A stretch of DNA of 13,520 nucleotides from Solimonas sp041612095 (GTDB lineage Bacteria > Pseudomonadota > Gammaproteobacteria > Nevskiales > Nevskiaceae): NCBI GenBank assembly GCA_041612095.1, contig JBFJJW010000085.1, forward strand, positions 1-13,520, given 5' to 3'. The notes under the pieces were generated by a model. The model saw nothing but the letters and a program-made list of their open reading frames with translations, did no database searches and was not told the origin of the DNA. The translations under genes were made by a program, and so were the position numbers. Numbering within the stretch: the stretch's first letter is position 1; every line of letters starts with the position of its first letter. Shown here one piece after another: positions 1 through 8,000 of this stretch.

Positions 1-37
1 CGGGAGTTTCGGCAGCGGACGCAGCGATCGGGCACCG

Positions 38-1130
38 CTACGGCAAGTGCGGCCTCGCCAGATACTCCTTTCGACTGCATTTCAGTGAGTCGAGACTGCG
101 TCCGCAAGAACTCGAACTTGAGCTTGTCGCCCTTGTAGAGCTGGGCCTGTGGCACATCCGCCGCAATGATCAGCTTGACCGCCCGGTCATAGAACTCGTC
201 CACCAGATTGATGAAGCGGCGGGCGGCGTCCTCGCGGAACGTATCCAGCAGCGGTATGCGTGACAGCAGTACCGTATGGTGCGTGCGCGCAATCTCGACA
301 TAGTCGGCAGCGCTGCGCGGGCCTTCGCACAAGGCTTCGAAATCGAACCAGGCAACGCCATCGGACAGGCGCCGGCTGCGGATCTGGCGCCCATGCAGGG
401 TCATGTCGGCGTTCTCGGTGCCGGGCGCCGGCGCCAGTTCGTCGAACCAGCGGTTCAGGTTGCCTTCCGCCGTGGCATCACTGGGGTGGTGATAGATCTC
501 GGCATGCGTCAGCGCCCGCAGGCGATAGTCGGTGCCGCCGTCGACATTGAGCACGCTGACACTGCGCTTCAGCAGTTCGATGAACGGCAGGAAGTTGGCG
601 CGCTGCAGGCCATTCTCGTAGAGCCGATCCGGCGGGATATTGCTGGTCGCTATCAGGCTTACGCCTTGCGCAAACAGATGCTCGAACAGGCGCCCGAGGA
701 TCATTGCATCGGCGATGTCGGAGACATAGAACTCGTCGAAGCACAGCACCCGAACCTGTTGCGCGTACTCCTCGGCAACCAGCTTCAGCGGATCCTGTTC
801 ATCGGGATACTTGCGGCGCCGTTCATGCACTTCCAGCATGAAGCGATGGAAGTGGGTGCGGAGCTTGCGTGAGAACGGCAGCGACTCGTAGAACGCATCC
901 ATCAGCCAGGTCTTGCCGCGGCCGACGCCGCCCCACATGTAGAGACCGGGTACTGGCGTCCACCGCCGGCGACCGAAGCCCAGGCGGCGGGGTGGCGTGG
1001 CGATCAATGCGTCGTGCACGCGCTGCAGCTGGTCGACGGCATGCAGCTGCGCACTGTCGCGCACGTAGCCACCGGCCTTCAGGTCGCGCTCGTACCGGGC
1101 GCGTGGCGGCAGCCGTTCACCGGAGGTCAT
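38..1130 (-). CDS. zapE: Cell division protein ZapE (AFG1-like ATPase), frameshifted near its 3' end
   Basis: ZapE is a cytoplasmic P-loop ATPase of the AFG1 family that acts on the Z-ring at cell constriction in E. coli. Reading from the ATG at 1130, the protein shows a Walker A motif GGVGRGKT at residues 67-74, a Walker B motif VLCFDEF at about 128-134, and a sensor-like ATSNIPPDRLY at about 161-171, all close to E. coli ZapE as I recall it. Frame 0 stays open to the window edge and loses the family C-terminus after residue 353. Dropping one base in the A run at 69-71 restores the expected ending EMQSKEYLARPHLP and a stop at 38-40, giving about 363 residues against 375 in E. coli. The start lies 16 bases after the stop of the FAD enzyme, so it is probably the last gene of the plsC operon. 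Its ribosome binding site is weak. The break may be a sequencing error or a real mutation. Confidence 0.9.
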
Positions 1131-1146
1131 CGAGGGCGGCCCGAGG

Positions 1147-2511
1147 TCAGCGCAGCGGCGCGCCGAACAGCGCGGACAGAGTTGGGTTCAGAAACACGCC
1201 GCGGGGGTCCAGCTGCTCCCGCAGGTGACAGAAGTCATCGAAACGCGGATACAGCGATTGCAGGTCAGCCGCGTGCTTGTCGTGAACCATGCCCCAGTGC
1301 GGGCGGCCATCGGCGCGGTCAAACAGCTCGGTCAGCGCCGAGAAGTAGGGCGCGTAGTCGCTGCCCGGAAACGCCGGCACCGTCACGCAGGCACTGTCAC
1401 GCTGGTACTGGGGAGAAAGCCAGATATCGTCGCGACGCACGAAACGCACCTCGATCGGCAGCGGCAGGCGGAACTGCAATGCGCGTATCACGCGTTCCAT
1501 CTGGTGCAGCGTATCGGCCAGCCGCGAGACAGGAATCGAAAACTCCATCGGCACGTAGCGCATGCGTCGCCGGATCGGATAGGCGTGCCGCGCCTCGAGC
1601 ACCTGACTGCGTTTGCTCAATCGCCGGGTGATGGCGCGACTGGCGTGCTCCGTGAAACGGGGCGCACGCTGCGCCGCCTCCGCGACCACGCGCGAAAGCG
1701 TGTGATCGACGGCGATGCGCTTGAAGTTCACCAGCGGGCTCAACGCCGATGGCGCGTCGCGGGTCTCGTCGAAGCAGCGTTGCATCACCGTTTCGGTATA
1801 GGGGAACCAGAAGAACTCGAAGTTGCGATGATCCCGGCGCAACTCGTCCACCCGCGCCAACGTTTCGCCCAGCGTGGCGCGCTTGCTGGTGCGACGCAGA
1901 TGATAGTTGTCCACGCATTGCAGCTCGATATGGGTGATGACCCCGAGCGCCCCGAGCGAGATGCGCGCGGCATCGAACAGGTCCGGCTCATGGTCCGCGC
2001 TGCAGCTGCGGATCGAGCCGTCGGCGCTTACCAGGCGCAGGCCCGTCACTAGCGTGGACAGATTGCCAAATGCAGCGCCGCTGCCGTGGGTGCCGGTTGC
2101 CAGGGCCCCGGCCAGTGTCAGCGTGTCGCTGTCCGGCAGGTTCTCGAGCGCCCAGCCGCGGTCGGCGAGCGATTCCGAGAGCGCACGCAAGCGGGTGCCG
2201 GCGCGAATCCAGACGCGAAGCCGCTGCGGGTCCGCAGACTCGATGCCGCGGAAGCGTTCAAGAGACAGATGGTTGTCGTCGCTCCAGCACAGGCCGCTGG
2301 CCGAGTAGCCAGCGCCGATCACGCGCATGCGCTCGCCCTCTTCAGCTACGCGCAGGACCTCGGCCTGGATCTGTTCCAGCGTGACGGGCAGCGCGCAGTG
2401 GTTGGGCTCGCAGGTGACCGATCCGGGCCAGTTGCGCCAACCGTGACGGCGTGGGGAGGTGATCATCGGGTGTCCGTGTGGGGGCGCAAGCGTATCGGAC
2501 TCAAGTGCCAT
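1147..2511 (-). CDS. FAD-linked oxidoreductase, D-arabinono-1,4-lactone oxidase / L-gulonolactone oxidase-like
   Basis: This 454-residue protein looks like an aldonolactone or alditol oxidase of the FAD_binding_4 plus ALO fold. These enzymes oxidise sugar lactones or polyols using flavin; the substrate here cannot be read from sequence. The N-terminal FAD domain shows VIGAGYS at 64-70 and ATGTHGSG at 138-145. The C-terminal half has RFVRRDDIWLSP at about 356-367 and RPHWGMVHDKH at 403-413. Two family positions differ: Tyr69 stands where animal and yeast enzymes carry the flavin-linking His, and Met408 stands where the HWxK motif has Lys. The ATG at 2511 overlaps the end of plsC by 11 bases, which suggests translational coupling. 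A second ATG at 2466 (residue 16) would also keep the whole domain, and neither has a strong ribosome binding site. No signal peptide is visible. The family is well supported; the exact reaction is not. Confidence 0.88.
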   Translation of the reverse strand: MALESDTLAPPHGHPMITSPRRHGWRNWPGSVTCEPNHCALPVTLEQIQAEVLRVAEEGERMRVIGAGYSASGLCWSDDNHLSLERFRGIESADPQRLRVWIRAGTRLRALSESLADRGWALENLPDSDTLTLAGALATGTHGSGAAFGNLSTLVTGLRLVSADGSIRSCSADHEPDLFDAARISLGALGVITHIELQCVDNYHLRRTSKRATLGETLARVDELRRDHRNFEFFWFPYTETVMQRCFDETRDAPSALSPLVNFKRIAVDHTLSRVVAEAAQRAPRFTEHASRAITRRLSKRSQVLEARHAYPIRRRMRYVPMEFSIPVSRLADTLHQMERVIRALQFRLPLPIEVRFVRRDDIWLSPQYQRDSACVTVPAFPGSDYAPYFSALTELFDRADGRPHWGMVHDKHAADLQSLYPRFDDFCHLREQLDPRGVFLNPTLSALFGAPLR

Positions 2512-3244
2512 TGTCCGTCACGGCGCTGGGATGATCCGGCTCGCCGCAGAGTGCGAGCACCTGTTGGCGCGCGCTGTCGCGCAGGCGCAAAGCCGCTTCT
2601 CGGTCCGGATTGTCGGCTGCGAGCGGACGTCCGAACCGCACCACGACATCGCTCCAGCGGGGCAGCTTGCGGTGTCCGCCGTAGAGCCGGCGGGTGCCGC
2701 TGATCCCGGCCGGGACCACCAGCGCCTGCGTGCGCGCGGCCATGATGAAGGCGCCGTTCTTGAACGGCAGCACCCCGGGCTCGGGCTTGAACGTGCCCTC
2801 GGCAAAGATGGCCAGTGATTCGCCCTGCTTCAGCCGCCGCATCAGCAGCCGCGTGATGCGCGCGCCCGCGCGCGCTTCGGCGCGATTGACGAAGACCACC
2901 CCCATGCGGCGGATGGTCCAGCCCACCAGCGGCCAGCTCGCAGCGCCATCCTGCACCACAAAGCTGTAGCGGCGTGGCAGCGCGGCCGTCAGTACCAGGC
3001 CGTCGAAGTAACTGGCGTGATTGGCCACCACGATATTGGCGGTGGTCGGGAGGTGCTCGCTCCCGAGCACGCGGATGCGTACACCGATGCAGGCCAGCGC
3101 GAAACGCACGCCGGCGCGCCCGAGTTCGCGGCGAACGGCCAGGGTCGGACCGCAGATCACGACGATACAGACCAGCACAAACGCCACGAGCAGCAGCGCG
3201 GCGGCCAGTGGTGCGTAGATTGCAGCAAGGAGTCGTCGAATCAT
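2501..3244 (-). CDS. plsC: 1-acyl-sn-glycerol-3-phosphate acyltransferase (PlsC family)
   Basis: This 247-residue membrane-anchored acyltransferase probably transfers an acyl chain to lysophosphatidic acid to make phosphatidic acid in phospholipid synthesis. A hydrophobic helix spans about residues 12-32. The four family blocks are present in order: NHASYFD at 75-81 (the NHx4D catalytic pair His76/Asp81), GVVFVNR at 115-121, FAEGT at 147-151 with the following PFKNGAF at 160-166, and VVPAGISG at 176-183. Length fits the family. The start at 3244 lies only about 9 bases from a TATAAT box on the same strand and has no clear ribosome binding site, so the message may be nearly leaderless. It is first in a leftward operon with the FAD enzyme and zapE. 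Genomes often carry several PlsC paralogues, so this copy may be a secondary one with another lysophospholipid as substrate; the symbol is by family. Confidence 0.88.
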   Translation of the reverse strand: MIRRLLAAIYAPLAAALLLVAFVLVCIVVICGPTLAVRRELGRAGVRFALACIGVRIRVLGSEHLPTTANIVVANHASYFDGLVLTAALPRRYSFVVQDGAASWPLVGWTIRRMGVVFVNRAEARAGARITRLLMRRLKQGESLAIFAEGTFKPEPGVLPFKNGAFIMAARTQALVVPAGISGTRRLYGGHRKLPRWSDVVVRFGRPLAADNPDREAALRLRDSARQQVLALCGEPDHPSAVTDNGT

Positions 3245-3251
3245 CGGCGCG

Positions 3252-3258
3252 TATTATA
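3252..3258. promoter_or_regulatory. Overlapping divergent -10-like element between plsC and xerD
   Basis: The sequence TATTATA reads TATTAT on the plus strand (3252-3257) and the consensus TATAAT on the minus strand (3258-3253). It sits in the 19-base gap between the two divergent start codons. Transcripts from either side would begin very near the start codon. I see no good -35 box on either strand, so promoter function is inferred from the -10 match and the gene layout only. Confidence 0.4.
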
Positions 3259-3263
3259 GGAAG

Positions 3264-4181
3264 GTGACCGATACGCCACGCATAGCCGCCACCCCCAGCC
3301 TTGAAGACGCCGCTGCCGTGGAGCGCTTTCTCGATCGGCTATGGCTTGAGCGGGGTCTGTCGGAGAACACGCGTGCGTCCTACCGTTCGGACCTGCTGCT
3401 GTTTGCGCGGTGGCTGCTGCCTCTTGGGGTGGCGTTGAGCGCGGCCGCCGAGGCAGACATCCGCAGCTACCTGGCGGCACGACACCTGAACCCGCGCTCG
3501 CAGGCGCGTCTGCTGTCGGCGCTGCGCCAGTTCTACCGGCATCTGAACGCCGACCGTCAGCGCGAAGATGATCCGACTGCGCGCCTGGATTCGCCGCGGA
3601 TGGGCCTGCGCTTGCCGAAGACGCTCACGGAGGGCGATGTCGAACGCCTGCTCGACGCTCCGGAGATCACGACCAGCCTCGGCCTGCGTGACCGCGCGAT
3701 GCTGGAGCTGATGTATGCCAGCGGCCTGCGCGTCAGCGAGCTGGTACAGCTCAAGCTGACCTCGGCGGATCTGCGGCGCGGTGTGGTGCAGGTGCTGGGC
3801 AAGGGCGGGCGAGAGCGGCTGGTGCCCATGGGGGAGATCGCCCTGGACTGGATCCAGCGCTACCTGCGGGATTCGCGTCCGGAGCTGGCCGATCGCAGCC
3901 TGACGGACGGCCTGTTCCTGAGCCGACGGGGCGCACCGATGACACGGCACAATTTCTGGCAGCGACTCAAGCACTACGCCAGCAGCGCCGGCATCCGCGT
4001 GCCCATATCGCCGCACAGCCTGCGCCATGCCTTTGTCACTCATCTGCTGGAGCATGGCGCGGACTTGCGTGCAGTGCAGTCGCTGCTGGGCCATGCCGAC
4101 CTTTCAACCACGCAGATCTACACGCATGTCACCCGTGCGCGCCTGCGCGAGCTGCATGCGCGGCATCATCCGCGCGGCTGA
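3264..4181 (+). CDS. xerD: Site-specific tyrosine recombinase XerD
   Basis: XerD works with XerC (not in this window) at the dif site to resolve chromosome dimers, with FtsK at the septum. The 305-residue protein has an N-terminal SAM-like DNA-binding domain (about 16-105) and a catalytic domain with all six expected residues: Arg156 (GLRVSEL), Lys180 (LGKGGRERLVP), His251 and Arg254 (SPHSLRHAF), His277 (LLGHADLS) and the nucleophile Tyr286 (TTQIYTHV). The ending RLRELHARHHPRG matches the XerD-type tail, and I assign XerD rather than XerC on this and on the neighbouring dsbC. The start is a GTG at 3264. An AGGAAG sits immediately before it with no spacer, which is unusual; the next in-frame GTG (codon 19) would trim the first helix, so I keep 3264. 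That makes the N-terminus about ten residues longer than in E. coli. Confidence 0.93.
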   Translation: MTDTPRIAATPSLEDAAAVERFLDRLWLERGLSENTRASYRSDLLLFARWLLPLGVALSAAAEADIRSYLAARHLNPRSQARLLSALRQFYRHLNADRQREDDPTARLDSPRMGLRLPKTLTEGDVERLLDAPEITTSLGLRDRAMLELMYASGLRVSELVQLKLTSADLRRGVVQVLGKGGRERLVPMGEIALDWIQRYLRDSRPELADRSLTDGLFLSRRGAPMTRHNFWQRLKHYASSAGIRVPISPHSLRHAFVTHLLEHGADLRAVQSLLGHADLSTTQIYTHVTRARLRELHARHHPRG

Positions 4182-4206
4182 TCTCCACGTAACCGCCGGG
4201 GCAGGC

Positions 4207-4215
4207 TGGCATAAT
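4207..4215 (+). promoter_or_regulatory. Possible extended -10 promoter of dsbC
   Basis: TGGCATAAT in the 63-base gap between xerD and dsbC fits an extended -10 (TGn followed by CATAAT, five of six consensus bases). Transcription would start near 4222, giving a leader of about 22 bases. No -35 box is convincing, as is common for extended -10 promoters. It would let dsbC be expressed apart from xerD. Confidence 0.4.
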
Positions 4216-4244
4216 GACCCCAGACAAACGCAACTGAAGAACAC

Positions 4245-5027
4245 ATGAACGTATCAGTAACGGGCCCCCGGCTCATCGCAACTCTCCTGATTGGCGCCCT
4301 GGTCGCGGGCTGTGCACCGGACCAGCCTGATGGCGGCGCTGCCGCCGCACTGCCCGGTGGCAATCTGGAGCAGGTGCGCACGCAACTGGCCCGCTACCTG
4401 CCGGAGATCAGGCCGGAAGACGTGCGTGAGTCCTCGGTGCCGGGTCTGTATGAGGTGCAGCAGGGGTCACTGTTCGGCTACATCACCGCCGACGGCAAGT
4501 ACCTGATCAGCGGCGATCTGATTGATGTGGAAAGCGGGCAGAGCCTCACCGAGAACCGTCGCCGGGGCGATCGTCTGGCCCGCCTCAAGGACATCGGCGA
4601 GGACCAGAGTCTGGTGTTCGCGCCGGAGGGCGGCGCCGATGCGGCGCACACGGTGACGGTGTTCACTGATATCGATTGCGGCTACTGCCGCAAGCTGCAC
4701 CGCGAAATTGACCAGTACAGCGCCGCCGGCATTGCCGTCCGGTACCTGTTCTACCCGCGCTCCGGTCCCGGCAGTGAGTCATTCCGCAAGGCTGAGGCGG
4801 TGTGGTGCGCGGCCGACCCCAAGGCGGCGCTGACTCAGGCCAAGCTTGGCGCGCCGGTGGAAGGCAAGTCGGATTGCAAGAATCCGGTCATGGCCGACTA
4901 CCAACTCGGCCAGGAGCTGGGTCTGCGCGGCACGCCGATGATCGTTCTGCCCGACGGCGAAGTGGTCAACGGCTACGTGCCGGCCGAGGCGCTGGCGCAG
5001 CGGCTGGAGCGTTCACCGCAGGGCTGA
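4245..5027 (+). CDS. dsbC: Thiol:disulfide interchange protein DsbC, predicted lipoprotein
   Basis: DsbC is the periplasmic disulfide isomerase that reshuffles wrong disulfides and is kept reduced by DsbD. The 260-residue protein carries the DsbC active site CGYC at 145-148 within FTDIDCGYCRKLH, the cis-proline loop GTPM with Pro231, and the second cysteine pair Cys188 and Cys211. An N-terminal dimerisation domain spans about 40-100. Its signal sequence ends in VAGC with Cys23 at a good lipobox position and Ala24 after it, so the mature protein is probably lipid-anchored, sorted to the outer membrane by the +2 rule. A short Gly/Ala-rich linker (24-40) follows. The well-studied E. coli DsbC is soluble. 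The gene follows xerD by 63 bases, the same adjacency as E. coli, but recJ does not follow. The ribosome binding site is weak (GAAGA). Confidence 0.92.
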   Translation: MNVSVTGPRLIATLLIGALVAGCAPDQPDGGAAAALPGGNLEQVRTQLARYLPEIRPEDVRESSVPGLYEVQQGSLFGYITADGKYLISGDLIDVESGQSLTENRRRGDRLARLKDIGEDQSLVFAPEGGADAAHTVTVFTDIDCGYCRKLHREIDQYSAAGIAVRYLFYPRSGPGSESFRKAEAVWCAADPKAALTQAKLGAPVEGKSDCKNPVMADYQLGQELGLRGTPMIVLPDGEVVNGYVPAEALAQRLERSPQG

Positions 5028-5034
5028 GTCTGGG

Positions 5035-5075
5035 CGAGGCCGCAGGTCTGAGCGGCTCAGACGTTGCCGGCCTCG
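5035..5075. terminator. Nested hairpin between convergent dsbC and addA
   Basis: Two stems nest in the convergent junction. The outer stem is CGAGGCCG (5035-5042) with CGGCCTCG (5068-5075), 8 perfect pairs. The inner stem is GTCTGAG (5046-5052) with CTCAGAC (5056-5062), 7 perfect pairs around a CGG loop. The element lies after dsbC and includes the addA stop codon and its last few codons. It would fold on both strands. Neither side has a T run, so intrinsic termination is uncertain. Confidence 0.5.
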
Positions 5076-8000
5076 ATCTCCAGCAGCATTCCCGGCTCCG
5101 GCAGGTACAGTGCAGTGCGTACGCGCCGACCGGGCCGCAGCCGCTGCAGCAGGTCCCGGTACTGGCTTAGCTGCTCGCGGTAGCGAGCCCGCACGCCTTC
5201 GACATAGGCGTCCACTGCAGCCGGGGCCAAGGTGTGCGCGGCGGCCTTGTAGTCAATGATCCAGAGGCTGCCCTCATCGTCCTCGAAGCAGCGATCGATG
5301 ACGGCCGCCAGCCAGCGCCCGTCCCGGTAGCCGGCCAGGTGGTATTCGTTGCGCGCCCAGGGCTTGGGGGCCAGTAGCCAGCGACCTTCGGCACTTTCCA
5401 GCGTGCGCTCGACCAGTTCCAGCACACGCGCCACGGCCGCCGGGACCCGCGGTGCCGGCAGGCCCAGGCGCTGAAAGCCGGCAGCCAACGCCAGGGATGC
5501 CGAGCGGCTACGGTCGTGCCAGGCCGCAACGCCTTCTTCACCAATGCGTTCCAGCGCCTGGTGATAGAGCGTGCCGATCAGACGCGCCTCCAGTTCTTCG
5601 CCGCTGCGATCGCTGAGTTCCTCGCGCCTGTCTTCCACGGCATTGAGCACCGCCTCGCTGGGGCGCAGCGTACGAGTCTCCTGCGGCCGGTAGTCTGGAA
5701 CATCGACCGGCAGGCACTCCGCCAGCGGCAGGCGCGGCGCGCGCGGCGGCATTACCGGTGCCAGCGGCTCCGGAGCCGCGGCGGCAGTGGCGGCGTTGGC
5801 GGAGGCCATGAAATCGGTACTGATCACCGGCGCCAGCAGTGCCGCGAACGAGCCGCTGGCAAAGCGCGGCTGACCAGTGGCGTCGACATCCGCGCACAGG
5901 TAGAGGCGCAGCGTGCGGCGCGCGCGCGTGACCGCGACGTACAGCAGGCGCAGAGACTCATGTGCGCGGGCACTGCTGTGTTCGGCATGTACGTAGTCAT
6001 ACAGGCGCCAGGCCGGGTCGTCCTGCGCCAGCGCATCGGGCGGCTTGGGCACCAGCAGTTCACCGCCGTCCGCGTCGTCATCATCCAGACCGCCGACACT
6101 GCGCAGGTGCCAGAGCGGCTTGTCCTCGCTGCGTGATCTGCGGTGCGCGCCGACCAGCAGCACGTGGTCAAACTCCAGCCCCTTGGCCTTGTGGATGGTC
6201 ATGACCTGGATCTGGCCGGCGCGGGGCGGGGCGTACAGGCGGTCCAGCCCGCGTTCCAGTGCCTCCAGATCGTGTATGCCGCCGTCACGGGCCTGGGCGC
6301 GCAGCAGCCGCATGGCCGACTGCAGGTCCGCGTACTCGCCGGCTGCCAGCGTGCCGGGGCCGTTGAGGGCGTACCACACCGCTTCGGTGCGCTCCGCCAG
6401 ATCGGCGCGCAAGCTGGCGGGCTCCGCGCTGCCGCGCAGCGCGCCCAGCAGGCGCTCCAGGCGCGCGCGTCCGTCGGCCGTCAGGGCCGGATCGTCGAGG
6501 CGCGAGGCGATGCGTTGCGACCACGTCAGCCGGGTCTGACCGGCCGACAGCACGATCAGGTCGTTCCACGACAGGCCCACAAACGGGGCGCGTAGCAGCA
6601 CGGCCCAGTGCAGGCGGTCGGCCGGGTGCCAGAGTGCGCGCGCCAGCGCGATGTAGTCGCGCACCGCCGGTTGCGTCGACAAGGGGTCGATGTCCTGGCA
6701 TGCGGGGGTCAGTCCCCGCGCGCGCAGGGCGTGAATCACCGGTGCGAGATGTGTGCGTGCGCGGCCGAGAATGGCGACGCTGCCCTGACCGATCAGTCCG
6801 GCTGCGGCAGCGGCGGCCTGTTCGGCCGCATGCGCCTCGGCATCTGCGGGTAGCGCGACAACCTGCACACCGCCGCCGCCCGCGGCGCGCTGCGCGACGC
6901 TGGCGGCAAACGGCACGATACCCAGCGCGGCGTCGGCGCGCTGTGGAAAGACGGCGGAGAACGCACGATTGAACCAGTCGACCACGGCCGCGTCGCTGCG
7001 GAAATTGGCGTTCAGCTGCACGCAGTGCAGCGTCAGGTCACCGAGCCGTCGCTGCTGCCACAGTTCCAGGAACAGCCGCACCTCGGCCTTGCGGAAGGCG
7101 TAGATCGACTGCTGAGGGTCGCCGACCAGAAACAGCGAGCGACCATCGCCTGCCTGCCATCCCTGAGTCAGGTGACGCAGCAGCTCAACCTGGGACTCGC
7201 TGGTGTCCTGCATTTCGTCGACCAGCAGATGCCGAATCTGGCGATCGGCGCTGAGCAGGGCGTCACCGTAGCCGCCTTCCGGGCGCAGCGAGTAGATGGC
7301 CGATATCGAAATCTGGGCGAAGTCGGTCTGCCCGCGCTCGCCGAATACCTGAAGCAAGTACACCGCCAGGATTCGCATGACCCTCAGCAGCGCGCGCCGC
7401 AGGGCTTGCAGCGACTCGGGATAGACGGCGTCCGGCAGTTGCAGCACCCGCGTGGCCGCAGTGGTCAGGGTTGCGTCGTCCTGCACGCTGTCCAGCAGCG
7501 CCTTCATGCGCACCGTATGCGGCTGGCCAGGGCCGAATCCGGTTCTGACATTGATGCCGCCGGGCTTGCGCAGCGTGCCGCTGGCGGTGACCAGTTGCGC
7601 CGCCAGCAAGCGATACGTCGGCAGATGGTCGGCCGTCGGTGCGGGCCAGCCGCCCAGTTCCGCCGCCCACTGCAAGGGTTCGGCCAGCGTGCTGCCGGCC
7701 TGCAGCAGCGCGGCCAGCTCGATGCGGATCGCCGGATCCAGCGCAGATTCAAAGCGAGCCAGACCGGCGCTGACCAGGCCCTCCAGCACGGCGGCTTCGC
7801 CTGCCTCCCAGGTGGCATCGCCCACGGCGTGCCGTAGCCACTGCTCGCGGCGCGACAGCAGTTCGGCCAGCGCCGGCAACAGGCGATCAATGCGATTGTC
7901 TGCGAGCCGCAGCACGGTCTGCAGCGCCTGCCGGTCTGCATCGGCCAACTGGCCTTCCTCGAGATCAGCCAACAGGCGCATCGCCGCGTCGGCGTAGAGC

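Noticed and set aside
276..872. Plus-strand 198-codon open frame opposite zapE
   Set aside because: High-GC coding DNA often leaves long antisense frames. The minus strand here encodes ZapE with its Walker motifs; the plus-strand protein matches nothing I recognise.
1225..2052. Plus-strand 275-codon open frame opposite the FAD enzyme
   Set aside because: The minus strand carries clear FAD-domain motifs; the plus-strand translation is Arg/Gln/His-rich shadow sequence.
3264..4181. XerD-like recombinase as part of an integron or mobile element
   Set aside because: The catalytic set, C-terminal tail and adjacency to dsbC mark it as the chromosomal housekeeping XerD. No attachment sites, cassettes or other mobility genes are nearby.
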